From NCBI RefSeq assembly GCF_026241155.1, contig NZ_JAPFGP010000001.1, positions 496,001 to 560,000 on the forward strand: DNA of 64,000 bases, written 5' to 3'. This document shows, in pieces, positions 16,549 to 25,891 of this stretch. A model generated the notes under the pieces. The model searched no databases and had not been told where the DNA came from. It saw only the letters and a program-made list of their open reading frames with translations. Each line of letters starts with the position of its first letter. Positions within the stretch are counted from its first letter, which is position 1. The translations under genes were made by a program, and so were the position numbers. The DNA comes from Paucibacter sp. PLA-PC-4 (GTDB lineage Bacteria; Pseudomonadota; Gammaproteobacteria; Burkholderiales; Burkholderiaceae_C).

Positions 16549-17001
16549 CTAGTGGATGAGCCTGTCTTCCGGTGCGACGAAGAGCTCATCGAGAATGAGC
16601 GCGTCAGGCTCCTCGCCCAGGCTCCAGAACACCATTAGCACGATGATCTTGAGGTCTTCGAGATCCATCGGGGCGCCGGGAATGGCCATCGCGCGGTCGA
16701 TCACCATCTCGCGCATTGGCGGCGGCAGCACGCCGGCGGACTCCAGGAAGCTCACGAAACCGACCGAGGGCTCGCCCAGGTGGTCCAGCTCATCGACCGA
16801 ATAGACCCGCTGGCTCAGCGCTCCTTGCTCGCCGTGATAGGACTGGGCCGCCTCGGCCAGGCCGTCCAGCCAGGACAGGGCTTCCTGGATTTCGTCGCTC
16901 TCGAAGCCTACGGCCGACAATTTGCGCGTCAGCTGGGCGTGATCTGGGCAGGCGTCGGGCCGCCAGTAGGTTTCGTAGAGATAGACGAGCACGTCAAACA
17001 T
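16549..17001 (-). CDS. smg: Smg family protein (DUF494)
   Basis: A 150-residue protein with the family's start MFDVLVYLYETYW and the SAVGFESDEIQEALSWLDGL segment, followed by a helical C-terminus ending VAPEDRLIH. Smg is widely conserved in proteobacteria next to dprA and def/fmt, but its biochemical role is unclear. Here it is the last gene of a LysM-dprA-smg unit, 95 bases after dprA. It ends 18 bases from the 3' end of the DUF1631 gene, tail to tail. Length is normal for the family. Confidence 0.92.
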   Translation of the reverse strand: MFDVLVYLYETYWRPDACPDHAQLTRKLSAVGFESDEIQEALSWLDGLAEAAQSYHGEQGALSQRVYSVDELDHLGEPSVGFVSFLESAGVLPPPMREMVIDRAMAIPGAPMDLEDLKIIVLMVFWSLGEEPDALILDELFVAPEDRLIH

Positions 17002-17096
17002 GAATCGACTATAACCCAGGCCCCCCAGGCCCAGGCGCGCGAAACCCGGGCCGAAAACCCGCTTTTGCGGCAGATATGGACCGAATATGGGCCGAT

Positions 17097-18218
17097 TCAG
17101 GCCTGGCCTTGGCGCTGAAACAGCTGGCCAGGCAGCCGGGTCACCGCACCGCTGAGCTCCAAGTCCAGCAGCAGCGCATTGAGCTGGGCGGTCGACCAGC
17201 CGCCGCGCGCCTGCAGCGCGTCCAGGCTGACCGGTTCATAGCCCATCGCGGCCAGCACCAGGCCCTTCTCGCCGTCTGGCTCGGGCGGATCGGCCGGCTG
17301 TTCGTCCCGCAGGCTTTCTCTGATCGACGCCGTGGTGCGCGAGGGTCGCAGCTCTTTGAGCACGTCCTCGACGCGCGCGATCGGCTTGGCGCCCTGTCGA
17401 AGCAGCTGCTGGCCGCCCTTGCTGCACGGTGCGTGGCTCGAGCCGGGCACGGCAAACACCGGGCGGCCGGCTTCGGCGGCCAGCCGGGCGGTGATCATTG
17501 AACCCGAGCGCGGCGCCGCCTCGACGACCAGGCAGCCGCGCGCGAGCCCAGCAATGATGCGATTCCGGCGCAGGAAGTTGGCCTGCGTCGGCGGGGAGCC
17601 CAGCGAGTACTCGCTCAGCAGCAGGCCGCGCTCTGCGATCTCGTCGGCCAGGCGCTGGGGGCTGCTCGGGTAGATCTGGTCCAGCCCGCTGCCCAGCACG
17701 GCGATGGTGCCGCAAGCGCCTTTCAGCGCGCCGGCGTGGGCCGCGGCCTCGATGCCCAAAGCCAGGCCTGAGACGACGGTCAGCCCCGCTTGTCCCAGTG
17801 AGTGTGCGAGCTCATGGGCTTTTTCCCGTCCTTGCGGGGTCGGCCTGCGGCTGCCGATGATAGCCAGGGACTCGGCCGCCAGCAGCTCGCGCCGGCCGAT
17901 CAGATAGAGCAGCAGCGGCGGGTCGGCAGTTTGTAGCAGGGCTGCTGGATAGTCGGCATCACCGAGCACCAGCACATCACGGCGCCGATCGCCTTGCAGC
18001 CAGGCCCAAGTTCGATCGATCAGGCTTAGCAGCTCGTCGCTGGGCTTGCCCAGCGCCTGGGCCGGTCCGGCGGCGACCCACTGCTGTCGAGTGAGGACCG
18101 CAGCGCCAATCACGGCCTGCGGCGAGCCCAGGCCGGCCAGCAGCCGGCGTGCGCCCGCCAGGCCCACTCCCGGTGTTTCCAGCAGTTGCAGCCAGGCGGC
18201 CAGCTCGCTGCGCTCCAT
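17097..18218 (-). CDS. dprA: DNA-processing protein DprA
   Basis: A 373-residue single-strand DNA-binding protein that loads RecA on DNA taken up during natural transformation. It has an N-terminal SAM-like part (WLQLLETPGVGLAGARRLLA), the Rossmann core with IIGSRRPTPQGREKAHELAH, the signature VLGSGLDQIYPSSPQRLADE and the FLRRNRIIAGLARGCLVVEA stretch, and a C-terminal winged helix. The gene lies between LysM and smg in a conserved order. It implies at least a remnant of transformation ability, although no com genes are visible in this window. Confidence 0.95.
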   Translation of the reverse strand: MERSELAAWLQLLETPGVGLAGARRLLAGLGSPQAVIGAAVLTRQQWVAAGPAQALGKPSDELLSLIDRTWAWLQGDRRRDVLVLGDADYPAALLQTADPPLLLYLIGRRELLAAESLAIIGSRRPTPQGREKAHELAHSLGQAGLTVVSGLALGIEAAAHAGALKGACGTIAVLGSGLDQIYPSSPQRLADEIAERGLLLSEYSLGSPPTQANFLRRNRIIAGLARGCLVVEAAPRSGSMITARLAAEAGRPVFAVPGSSHAPCSKGGQQLLRQGAKPIARVEDVLKELRPSRTTASIRESLRDEQPADPPEPDGEKGLVLAAMGYEPVSLDALQARGGWSTAQLNALLLDLELSGAVTRLPGQLFQRQGQA

Positions 18219-18245
18219 CTGCGCGTCTGGACCGGTTAGCCCGCG

Positions 18246-19412
18246 CTAGGGCTGGGTGAAGCGGTCGCCGGCCGAGACAGGGTCCTGTACCGAGATGATC
18301 AGCGCATAGGAGACGCGCTGATAGACCTGGAACACGAAGAGCACGCCATGGCGCTCGTTGGGCAGCTTGATGTCTTCGCGCTTCTCGCCGGTGCGGTCCA
18401 CCATGCGGCGGCCGTCGCGCCAAAGCGCCAGCACATGACCGCGCTCCATGCCGTCGCGGGCGCCGCGATTCAACGCGACGATCTGGTTCTGACCGGCGTT
18501 CAGCGCGTCGCCGTAGATTGAGACGATCTGGCCGGAGATTGGATTGGCCGGCGCATGCGGCACATAGCGCGCAAAGCTGCGCTGCGGCACTGGCGAGAGC
18601 CGGTCGCCGACGCCAATCTCCTGGCGCGTGGTCTTGATCACCAGAGTGGCCGGGATCACGTCCACCTTGCCGTCGGCCAGCTGGCGGTCTTCGGCCGGGC
18701 GGCTCAGCTCGGCCGTGCCCAAATAGGGCGCTTCGTAGCCGAGGATCTCGCGCGTGGTGGGGTCGCGCAGCGGCACGGTGTTGCGAAACACCCGGTAGTC
18801 GGTGGCTTGGCTGAGGTCGCCGCGTGCATAGGCCAGATCGCCTTTGGCCAGCAGCACATGGCCTTCTTGGGTCGCGACGATGCGCGGCGCCCGCGCCAGT
18901 TCATCGCTGTCGAACACTACGGCATCGGTCAGAAAGGGTTCGATCAGGTGCTGCGGGATCGCGGTGATCGGGTTCTCGTCATGCCGGCTAGAGCGGATCT
19001 GCGGCGACAGCTTGACAGTGCCGCCATCGCCCGCGCCGGCGCCGCGCGCAAGCTGCAGGCTGGCGCGGCCATTGCTCTTGACAAGCAGCAAGACCTGACC
19101 TGGGTAGATCATGTGCGGATTGCTGATCTGGTCGCGGTTCATGCCCCAGAGCTCGGGCCAGCGCCAGGGGCTGGTCAGAAAGAGCTTGGAGATGTCCCAC
19201 AAGGTGTCGCCAGGCTTGACGGTGTGGCTGTCTGGCGCGTTGGGCGAGAGCTCGGACAGCGGCACGCCGGCCTGGGCCACCCGCGCAGCGGTCTGGCGCT
19301 GATCTGCGGTGATGGGGTAGCTGGTGGCCGAGGCGGAAATGCCGACCAGGGTCAGGGCCAGCGCTGCCAGGCAGCTGGCAGGGTGGGGGAGTTGGGGCCG
19401 CCTCTGGGTCAT
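18246..19412 (-). CDS. LysM peptidoglycan-binding domain protein
   Basis: A 388-residue exported protein. It has a signal peptide (CLAALALTLVGISASATS), then a LysM domain at about residues 64 to 113 (SHTVKPGDTLWDISKLFLTS and MIYPGQVLLL), and a long C-terminal region of beta-rich character without a recognised enzyme domain. The start is the ATG at 19412; the frame extends further upstream but without a credible signal sequence. It stands first in the LysM-dprA-smg unit and diverges from def. LysM binds N-acetylglucosamine chains, so a periplasmic or outer-envelope cell-wall role is likely. Confidence 0.88.
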   Translation of the reverse strand: MTQRRPQLPHPASCLAALALTLVGISASATSYPITADQRQTAARVAQAGVPLSELSPNAPDSHTVKPGDTLWDISKLFLTSPWRWPELWGMNRDQISNPHMIYPGQVLLLVKSNGRASLQLARGAGAGDGGTVKLSPQIRSSRHDENPITAIPQHLIEPFLTDAVVFDSDELARAPRIVATQEGHVLLAKGDLAYARGDLSQATDYRVFRNTVPLRDPTTREILGYEAPYLGTAELSRPAEDRQLADGKVDVIPATLVIKTTRQEIGVGDRLSPVPQRSFARYVPHAPANPISGQIVSIYGDALNAGQNQIVALNRGARDGMERGHVLALWRDGRRMVDRTGEKREDIKLPNERHGVLFVFQVYQRVSYALIISVQDPVSAGDRFTQP

Positions 19413-19693
19413 CAAGAAATCTCCCGCGCCTTCTGCCTCGCAGCGCGGCGCTGTCTCAGCTAAAAAATGTTCGGCATGCACACCGAATGGACCGCTTCAA
19501 GCGGGTATTGCTCAAGATCGGCGAAAATCCGCTTGGCTTGAGACGATTTTGCCCCCAATCAGGGGTGGTCGCAATGAAAGCGTCCGGTGCCCTGATGCTC
19601 TTGCACGCTCTTACAAACAGGCGTTGTGCGTTGTCCACAGCCCGGGCCGCCCCCTTAGCACCAAAGAGGCGGCCATAAACCTTGAAGATGTCC
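19413..19693. promoter_or_regulatory. Divergent intergenic region between the LysM gene and def
   Basis: About 280 bases that should hold the promoters of the LysM-dprA-smg and def-fmt units. It contains several A- or T-rich patches (AAAAAATG near 19461, GGCGAAAATCCGC near 19521) and a single TTGTCCACA at 19631-19639, one mismatch from a DnaA box. A small frame at 19487-19678 has no homologue I recognise and uneven codon use, so it is not called as a gene. Confidence 0.35.
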
Positions 19694-20212
19694 ATGGCGA
19701 TACTGAATATTCTGAGATACCCCGATGCCCGTCTGCACACGGTGGCCAAGCCGGTCACTGAGGTCGACGATCGCATTCGCACCCTGGTCGACGATATGTT
19801 GGAGACCATGTATGCGGCCGAAGGCGTGGGCCTGGCCGCGACCCAGGTCGATGTGCATGAGCGCGTCATCGTGATGGACACCTCGGAAGGCCGCAACGAG
19901 CCGCGTGTGCTGATCAACCCGGAGCTGGTCGCCCACAGCGATGGTTGGGTCGACGGCGAGGAGGGCTGCTTGTCGGTGCCGGCCATCTATGACAAGGTCC
20001 CGCGCCATGCCAAGGTCACCGTGCGGTCGCTGGGTCGCGACGGCCAGCCCCATGAGTTCGAGGCCGAGGGCCTGCTGGCCGTCTGCGTCCAGCACGAGAT
20101 GGATCATCTGATGGGCAAGGTCTTTGTCGAGTACCTGAGTCCGCTCAAGCGAGAGCGCATCAAAAGCAAGATGGTCAAGAAGACGCGCGAAGAGCAGTCG
20201 CGTCGGCGTTGA
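19694..20212 (+). CDS. def: Peptide deformylase
   Basis: Metalloenzyme (Fe2+ or other divalent metal) that removes the N-terminal formyl group from new proteins, 172 aa. All three signature motifs are present: [15 protein letters not shown] with the metal cysteine, and QHEMDHLMG (HExxH type) with both metal histidines. The start is placed at the third in-frame start ([14 protein letters not shown]), which matches family N-termini; a TTG at 19682 and an ATG at 19688 precede it. It forms an operon with fmt, eight bases downstream, so formylation and deformylation are co-expressed. Confidence 0.96.
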   Translation: MAILNILRYPDARLHTVAKPVTEVDDRIRTLVDDMLETMYAAEGVGLAATQVDVHERVIVMDTSEGRNEPRVLINPELVAHSDGWVDGEEGCLSVPAIYDKVPRHAKVTVRSLGRDGQPHEFEAEGLLAVCVQHEMDHLMGKVFVEYLSPLKRERIKSKMVKKTREEQSRRR

Positions 20213-20220
20213 GGCGGTCC

Positions 20221-21189
20221 ATGCGCGTCGTCTTCGCCGGAACCCCCGAGTTCGCCAAACAAGCGCTGGCCTGTCTGCGGGCGGCCGGCCACGAGATTGC
20301 GCTGGTGCTGAGCCAGCCTGACCGACCTGCCGGTCGGGGCATGAAGTTGCAGGCCTCGCCGGTCAAGCAGTTCGCCGTCGATCACGGCATCGCGGTGGCC
20401 CAGCCGCGCAGCCTGCGCCTGGATGGCAAGTACCCCGAGGAAGCGGCCGCCGCACGCCAGGCCTTGCTGGACGCGCGGCCCGATGTGATGGTGGTGGCCG
20501 CCTACGGCCTGATCCTGCCTCAGTGGGTGCTGGACCTGCCCAGGCTGGGCTGCCTGAACATCCACGCTTCCTTGCTGCCGCGCTGGCGTGGCGCCGCGCC
20601 CATCCACCGCGCGATCGAGGCCGGTGATGCCCGGACTGGCATCACCATCATGCAAATGGACGCCGGCCTGGACACCGGTGACATGCTGCTGGTCGAGTCC
20701 TTGGACATCGCGCCGCAGGAGAGCACCGCGACCCTGCATGACCGTCTGGCGGCGCAGGGCGGGCGCCTGATCGTCCAAGCGCTGGAGCTGGCGGGGCAGG
20801 GGGCGTTGCGGCCGATGGTGCAGCCGGCCGAGGGCGTCTGTTATGCCCACAAGATCGAGAAAGCCGAGGGCCAGATCGATTGGGCCGAGCCAGCCGCGCA
20901 GATCGAGCGCCGGCTGCGCGCTTTCGATCCCTTCCCGGGTGGCCAGACCCAGTTGGAAGGCGAAATCCTGAAATGCTGGCGAGCCGAGCTGGCTGAACGG
21001 CCCCAGGGTCAGGGCCAGCCCGGTGAAGTGCTGGCGGCCGACGAGCGCGGTCTGCTGGTGGCCTGCGGCGAACAGGCCTTGCGGCTGATCGAGTTGCAGC
21101 GCGCCGGTGGCAAGCGCCTGCCGGCTCAGGCTTTTTTGCAGGCCCGGCCGGTGGCGGTCGGCAGCCGTTTCATCACGCCGACGGCTTGA
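20221..21189 (+). CDS. fmt: Methionyl-tRNA formyltransferase
   Basis: A 322-residue enzyme that formylates Met-tRNAfMet with 10-formyltetrahydrofolate. It shows [17 protein letters not shown] at the N-terminus, the catalytic and folate-binding region [20 protein letters not shown] (with the essential asparagine and histidine) followed by [18 protein letters not shown], and a C-terminal tRNA-binding domain. The ATG at 20221 lies eight bases after the def stop; four residues of upstream frame are not conserved. This is the usual def-fmt operon, followed here by htpX. Confidence 0.96.
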   Translation: MRVVFAGTPEFAKQALACLRAAGHEIALVLSQPDRPAGRGMKLQASPVKQFAVDHGIAVAQPRSLRLDGKYPEEAAAARQALLDARPDVMVVAAYGLILPQWVLDLPRLGCLNIHASLLPRWRGAAPIHRAIEAGDARTGITIMQMDAGLDTGDMLLVESLDIAPQESTATLHDRLAAQGGRLIVQALELAGQGALRPMVQPAEGVCYAHKIEKAEGQIDWAEPAAQIERRLRAFDPFPGGQTQLEGEILKCWRAELAERPQGQGQPGEVLAADERGLLVACGEQALRLIELQRAGGKRLPAQAFLQARPVAVGSRFITPTA

Positions 21190-21238
21190 ATTTGGAGGGT
21201 GGTCACCCCATCTGCGGACCACAAAGGAGCTAGACGAC

Positions 21239-22084
21239 ATGTTCAATCTGATGAAGACCGCCATTTTGATGGCCGCCATCACCGCCCTGTTCATGGCTAT
21301 CGGCGCCATGCTGGGTGGACAGAGCGGCATGTTGCTGGCCCTGGCCGTGGCCGTGGCAATGAATTTCTTCAGCTACTGGTTCTCGGACAAGATGGTGCTG
21401 AAGATGTACAACGCGCAGCAGGTCGACGAGACCTCGGCGCCGCAGTTTTACGCCATGGTGCGCGAGCTTGCCGCCAAGGCCCAGCTGCCCATGCCCAAGG
21501 TTTACATCATCCGCGAGGATGCGCCGAACGCATTTGCAACCGGGCGCAACCCGGAGAATGCTGCCGTTGCCGCGACGACCGGCATCATGCGCGTGCTCAG
21601 CGAGCGTGAGCTGCGCGGCGTGATGGCGCACGAGCTGGCCCATGTGAAGCACCGCGACATCCTGATCAGCACGGTCAGCGCGACGATGGCCGGCGCGATC
21701 TCGATGCTGGCCAATTTTGCGATGTTCTTCGGCGGGCGCGACAGCGAAGGCCGGCCGGCCAACCCCATCGTCAGCATCCTGGTGATGATTCTGGCGCCCA
21801 TCGCCGCCAGCCTGATCCAGATGGCCATCAGCCGGGCTCGCGAGTTCGAGGCCGACCGTGGCGGCGCTGAGATCTCCGGCGATCCGCAGGCCCTTGCCTC
21901 GGCGCTGGAGAAGATTCAGCGCTATGCCAAGGGCATCCCGATGGAAGCGGCCGAGCGCCACCCCGAGACTGCCCAGATGATGATCATGAACCCGCTGTCC
22001 GCTGGCGGTATCAAGGGTTTGTTCAGCACCCATCCGGCCACCGAGGAGCGGGTCGCCCGCTTGCTGGAGATGGCCCGGCGCTGA
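21239..22084 (+). CDS. htpX: Membrane metalloprotease HtpX
   Basis: A 281-residue zinc-dependent inner-membrane protease of the M48B family, involved in membrane protein quality control. It has two N-terminal membrane helices ([20 protein letters not shown] and the next), the zinc site [10 protein letters not shown], a second pair of hydrophobic segments around residues 150 to 195, and the downstream third zinc ligand in [15 protein letters not shown]. The start is the ATG at 21239, preceded by AAAGGAGC; the frame overlapping the end of fmt upstream is not real. It is probably the third gene of the def-fmt-htpX transcript. Confidence 0.95.
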   Translation: MFNLMKTAILMAAITALFMAIGAMLGGQSGMLLALAVAVAMNFFSYWFSDKMVLKMYNAQQVDETSAPQFYAMVRELAAKAQLPMPKVYIIREDAPNAFATGRNPENAAVAATTGIMRVLSERELRGVMAHELAHVKHRDILISTVSATMAGAISMLANFAMFFGGRDSEGRPANPIVSILVMILAPIAASLIQMAISRAREFEADRGGAEISGDPQALASALEKIQRYAKGIPMEAAERHPETAQMMIMNPLSAGGIKGLFSTHPATEERVARLLEMARR

Positions 22085-22132
22085 GCGCGGGCAGCGGCTC
22101 AAGACCTGGCCCCAGGGGCCGATAATGGGGCG

Positions 22133-22504
22133 ATGAAGGCCTTATTTTCCCTCTATCCCGTATTGCTAGCCTCCCTGTTGCTGGCTGGCTGCGAGCAATT
22201 GGGCATCGAAGACCCGGCCAAGGCCGCCGCCAACAAGGAGGCCGAGGGCAAGGCCATCGGCAGCGCCTGCCGCCATGCGATGCGGGCGATCGAGGATTGC
22301 TACTTACTCAATCCCAGGGCGCAGAAGGCGGCGGTGTTTGCCGGCTGGCGCGAGATGGACGAGTACATGCGGGAGAACAAGCTCGAGGGCGTAGCGCCGG
22401 TCGTGCCCCGCCCCGGCGCGACCAAGCCAGCCGATGACGGCGATGTCGAGACCGAGCCCAAGGGTGCGTCTCGCGAGGCGAGCCGCCCCGCAGCATCGCG
22501 CTGA
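22133..22504 (+). CDS. Small predicted lipoprotein of unknown function
   Basis: A 123-residue protein with a type II signal peptide and lipobox LLAGC (Cys20), so it should be a lipid-anchored envelope protein. The mature part has two conserved-looking cysteines in GSACRHAMRAIEDCYLL, then AGWREMDEYMRENKLEGV, and a disordered Pro/Glu/Lys/Ala-rich tail. The CHAMRAIEDCY pattern suggests a small helical-hairpin or disulfide-linked fold (CHCH-like spacing), but this is only an impression. It lies 48 bases after htpX and may be co-transcribed. Confidence 0.65.
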   Translation: MKALFSLYPVLLASLLLAGCEQLGIEDPAKAAANKEAEGKAIGSACRHAMRAIEDCYLLNPRAQKAAVFAGWREMDEYMRENKLEGVAPVVPRPGATKPADDGDVETEPKGASREASRPAASR

Positions 22505-22611
22505 GCCGCAGCTCGCGGGTTTTGAATTGCAGTTGGTCGCGTCGCGCTGGGGCAGCGTGCTGCGCTGAGCCATGATTGCGGCACTGCAATCAAAACCGAG
22601 GAGATCCTGCT

Positions 22612-23364
22612 ATGAATACCTACGGCCGCCGTACTGCCATTGCCGCGCTGGCCCTGGCCGGGCTGAGCGCCACTGGGGCGACCCAGGCCTGGAGCTGGCC
22701 TTTTGGCGGGGAGCGCGTCAAGGGCTCTGGGGATCTGGCCAGCGAGACGCGCAAGCCGGGCAGCTTCGACGCCATCGCGCTGAGCGGCAACTTCAAGCTG
22801 CGAGTGCGCCAGGCCGGCGAGGATGCCGTGGAACTCAAGGCCGATCGCAACCTGCTGCCCCTCATCGAGACCGAGCTCAATGGCAGCACTCTGGAGGTGC
22901 GCGCCAAGAAGGGTTACCAGCTGTCCAGCGACCGACCCATCCTGTTGGTGGTGGACATGGTGGTGCTCAAGAGGGTCACGATTGGCGGTTCAGGGGATGT
23001 GCTGGTGGAGTCCATGAAGACGCCGCAGCTGGACGTCAGCATCGGTGGATCGGGCGACGTTAGCTTCGCCCAGCTGATCAGCGAACAGGCTGTCTTCTCG
23101 GTCTCGGGTTCGGGCAATATCGAAGCCAAGGGGCGCGTCAATGGTCTGAAGATCTCGGTGGCCGGCAGCGGCGACGTCAAGACCATCGAGCTGATGGCCG
23201 ATGAGGTCAAGGTCAGCATCGCCGGCTCGGGCGATGCCCGTGTTCAGGCCAACAAGCAGCTCAAGGTCAGCATCGCCGGCTCCGGCGATGTGCGCTATGT
23301 GGGCTCGCCCGAAATTAGCAGCTCGGTGGCCGGTAGCGGCTCGATCAAGCGCCTGGGCAACTGA
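22612..23364 (+). CDS. Head GIN (DUF2807) domain protein with tandem GSGD repeats
   Basis: A 250-residue exported protein: signal peptide (AALALAGLSATGATQAWS), then a DUF2807 putative auto-transporter adhesin head GIN domain. From about residue 126 the sequence consists of seven 18 to 20-residue repeats with the core GSGD/GSGN/GSGS, expected to stack as a right-handed beta-helix. The ATG at 22612 follows GAGGAGAT; a longer frame from 22576 has no signal peptide. Family members are thought to be cell-surface or periplasmic and may bind polymers, but function is not established. It is flanked by a lipoprotein gene and azlCD. Confidence 0.85.
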   Translation: MNTYGRRTAIAALALAGLSATGATQAWSWPFGGERVKGSGDLASETRKPGSFDAIALSGNFKLRVRQAGEDAVELKADRNLLPLIETELNGSTLEVRAKKGYQLSSDRPILLVVDMVVLKRVTIGGSGDVLVESMKTPQLDVSIGGSGDVSFAQLISEQAVFSVSGSGNIEAKGRVNGLKISVAGSGDVKTIELMADEVKVSIAGSGDARVQANKQLKVSIAGSGDVRYVGSPEISSSVAGSGSIKRLGN

Positions 23365-23418
23365 CGCTAAACGCACAGGGCGGCGCCATGCCGCCCGCCT
23401 TGCGCCGACAATCGGCCC

Positions 23419-24159
23419 ATGCGGGCTGTTGTATTGAACTATCTGGCGCTGACGCGCGACCCCGAGTTTCGCCGCGGAGCGCGTGAGATGATGGGTATTA
23501 CGCTGGGCATCTCGGCCTGGGGCCTGGTGACCGGTGTGGCCATGGTCAAGAGCGGGCTGTCGGTCTGGATGGCCTTGCTGATGAGTCTGGTGGTGTTCGC
23601 CGGCAGCTCGCAGCTGGCCGCACTGCCGCTGATCGCGGCCGGTGCACCGCTGTGGGTGCTGTGGGCGACGGCCTTCTGCGTCAATCTGCGCTTTGTGATC
23701 TTCAGCACCCAGTGGCGCATGTATTTTGGCCATCTGCCGCGCGCCCGGCGAATGAAGATCGCCTACTTCGCCGCCGACTTGAACTATGTCGCCTTCCTCA
23801 AGCGCTTTCCCGACGGCAAGCCTGCGCCCGAGCAGGAGCCGTATTTCTGGGGCGGGGTGGCGCTGAACTGGTGCGCTTGGCAGATTCCGTCGATCGCCGG
23901 CATTCTCTTGGCCAACCATGTGCCGACCGAGTGGGGCCTGGGTTTTGCCGGCGTGCTGGCTCTGCTGGGCCTGTCCTACTCGCTGCTGAAGGACCGCAAC
24001 ACCTGGGTCACCGCCGCAGTGGCCGGCTGCGCGGCCGTGGCAGCCTATGCCCTGCCATTGCGCCTGAACATCATCGTGGCGATCGCCGTGGCGGTGGCTG
24101 TGGGCCTGATGATGGAGAAATGGCTGCCCGAAGGGGCACGAGGGGGGAAGCAAGCATGA
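23419..24159 (+). CDS. azlC: AzlC family branched-chain amino acid export protein
   Basis: A 246-residue membrane protein with about eight hydrophobic segments and the AzlC hallmarks GITLGISAWGLVTGVAMVKS, FAGSSQLAALPL and ATAFCVNLRFVIFS. AzlC and AzlD together export branched-chain amino acids and analogues, like YgaZH in E. coli. The stop codon overlaps the azlD start by four bases (ATGA), so the pair is translationally coupled. An upstream GTG or internal start cannot be excluded, but the ATG at 23419 gives a normal length. Confidence 0.9.
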   Translation: MRAVVLNYLALTRDPEFRRGAREMMGITLGISAWGLVTGVAMVKSGLSVWMALLMSLVVFAGSSQLAALPLIAAGAPLWVLWATAFCVNLRFVIFSTQWRMYFGHLPRARRMKIAYFAADLNYVAFLKRFPDGKPAPEQEPYFWGGVALNWCAWQIPSIAGILLANHVPTEWGLGFAGVLALLGLSYSLLKDRNTWVTAAVAGCAAVAAYALPLRLNIIVAIAVAVAVGLMMEKWLPEGARGGKQA

Positions 24160-24485
24160 ACTGGTGGGAGACCACGCTGGCCATCTTGGGCATGGGGGCC
24201 ATCACCTTGCTGACGCGCGCCTTCTTCCTGATTCCGAAGAATGAGTTGCCGCTGCCGGACTGGCTCAAGCAGGGCCTGCGCTATGCGCCGCTGGCCGCGC
24301 TAGCGGCCGTCATCGTGCCGGAGATTGTGATGAGCCAAGGCGAGCTGATCTCGACCTGGAAAGATGCAAGGCTCTATGCCACCGCAGTCGGCACCGCCTA
24401 TTTCTTCTGGAAGGGCGGCATCCTCGGCACCATCATCAGCGGCACGTCCGTGATGCTTGCGCTGCGCATCGGCCTCGGTTGGTAA
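24156..24485 (+). CDS. azlD: AzlD family branched-chain amino acid transport protein
   Basis: A 109-residue membrane protein with about four helices (TTLAILGMGAITLLTRAFFL, then LRYAPLAALAAVIVPEIV and later segments), the small partner of AzlC. The start is the ATG at 24156, overlapping the azlC stop. AzlC/AzlD pairs form an export channel for branched-chain amino acids such as leucine or its toxic analogues. No regulator is adjacent, although Lrp-type control is usual in other species. Confidence 0.92.
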   Translation: MNWWETTLAILGMGAITLLTRAFFLIPKNELPLPDWLKQGLRYAPLAALAAVIVPEIVMSQGELISTWKDARLYATAVGTAYFFWKGGILGTIISGTSVMLALRIGLGW

Positions 24486-24566
24486 CCGGCCTGTTGTCGT
24501 GCCCTTGGTAAGCTAGAGGGCAGGGCGCACGACGCCACGGTCTTCCAACTTGAGCCTTTGATTCCC

Positions 24567-25760
24567 ATGAACGTTTTGCGCTTCTCCGATCTGGTCGCCG
24601 CTGGCAAGCTGTCCGGCCAGCGCGTCTTCATCCGTGCCGACCTCAATGTGCCGCAGGACGATGCCGGCAACATCACCGAGGACACACGCATCCGCGCGTC
24701 CATCCCTTGCATCGAGTTGGCACTGAAGGCCGGCGCTGCGGTGATGGTGACCTCGCATCTGGGTCGCCCCACTGAGGGCGAGTTCAAGCCCGAAGACTCG
24801 CTGGCGCCGATCGCCAAACGCATGGGCGAGCTGATGGGCCGCGAGATCGCTGTCGTCGCCGACTGGGTCGACGGCGTCACGGTCGCGCCTGGCCAGTTGG
24901 TGCTGTTGGAAAACTGCCGCGTCAACAAGGGCGAGAAGAAGAACAACGAAGAGCTGGCCAGGAAGATGGCCAAGCTCTGCGATATCTATGTCAACGACGC
25001 CTTCGGTACCGCTCACCGCGCCGAGGGCACAACCTACGGCATCGCTCAGTTCGCACCCATCGCCTGCGCCGGCCCGCTGCTGGCGGCCGAGATCGATGCG
25101 ATCAGCAAGGCCCTGGCCGAACCCAAGCGCCCGCTGGTCGCCATCGTCGCCGGCTCCAAGGTCTCGACCAAGCTGACCATCCTGAAGGCGCTGTCCGACA
25201 AGGTCGACGGCCTGATTGTCGGCGGCGGCATCGCCAACACCTTCATGCTGGCGGCCGGACTGAAGATCGGCAAGTCGCTGGCCGAGCCCGACCTGATCGG
25301 CGAGGCCAAGGCCGTGATCGATGCGATGAGCGCGCGCGGTGCTGCCGTGCCAATCCCGGTCGACGTGGTGACGGCCAAGCGGTTTGCCGCCGATGCCCAG
25401 GCCACCGTCAAGGCCGCCAGCGAGGTGGCCGACGACGACCTGATCCTGGACATCGGCCCGAAGACTGCAGCCATCCTGGCCACTCAGCTGAAGGCGGCCG
25501 GCACCATCGTCTGGAACGGTCCGGTCGGCGTGTTTGAGTTCGACGCCTTTGCCGGCGGCACCGAGGCCATCGCCCGCGCGATCGCCGAGTCCAGCGCCTT
25601 CAGCATCGCCGGAGGTGGCGACACGCTGGCCGCGATCGCCAAATACGGCATCGACAAGGACGTGGGTTATATCTCCACAGGCGGCGGGGCCTTCCTGGAG
25701 GTGCTGGAGGGTAAGACCCTGCCGGCCCTCGAGATCTTGGCCAAGCGCGCAGCAGCTTGA
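24567..25760 (+). CDS. pgk: Phosphoglycerate kinase
   Basis: Glycolytic enzyme that transfers phosphate between 1,3-bisphosphoglycerate and ADP, 397 aa. It has [14 protein letters not shown] near the N-terminus, the substrate loop [27 protein letters not shown]-like sequence, the nucleotide part [26 protein letters not shown] and the ending [20 protein letters not shown]. The ATG at 24567 is preferred over an in-frame ATT nine bases earlier. It is followed by a strong intrinsic terminator and then maeB. The order pgk-maeB-pyk-fba is typical of Burkholderiales. Confidence 0.97.
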   Translation: MNVLRFSDLVAAGKLSGQRVFIRADLNVPQDDAGNITEDTRIRASIPCIELALKAGAAVMVTSHLGRPTEGEFKPEDSLAPIAKRMGELMGREIAVVADWVDGVTVAPGQLVLLENCRVNKGEKKNNEELARKMAKLCDIYVNDAFGTAHRAEGTTYGIAQFAPIACAGPLLAAEIDAISKALAEPKRPLVAIVAGSKVSTKLTILKALSDKVDGLIVGGGIANTFMLAAGLKIGKSLAEPDLIGEAKAVIDAMSARGAAVPIPVDVVTAKRFAADAQATVKAASEVADDDLILDIGPKTAAILATQLKAAGTIVWNGPVGVFEFDAFAGGTEAIARAIAESSAFSIAGGGDTLAAIAKYGIDKDVGYISTGGGAFLEVLEGKTLPALEILAKRAAA

Positions 25761-25767
25761 TATGAAC

Positions 25768-25788
25768 AGGGGCTTCGGCCCCTTTCTT
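25768..25788 (+). terminator. Rho-independent terminator after pgk
   Basis: AGGGGC, a TTCG tetraloop and GCCCCT form a perfect six-pair stem followed by TTCTT. It starts eight bases after the pgk stop and should separate pgk from maeB transcription. Confidence 0.85.
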
Positions 25789-25891
25789 CATTGTGGCCTC
25801 ATTGCCATCTTTGCATGCCAGTTAAAACACTCGGCATCGGCATGCGCGGCGAACAGGAGTAATCTCACCGGCCCCACAAGAGGAGACCTGG

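Noticed and set aside
19631-19639. TTGTCCACA resembling a DnaA box near def
   Set aside because: Single site with a mismatch and no cluster of boxes, AT-rich unwinding region or dnaA/dnaN gene, so not an origin.
19487-19678. Small plus-strand frame of 63 codons between the LysM gene and def
   Set aside because: No recognisable homology or ribosome site, and it lies in a divergent promoter region.
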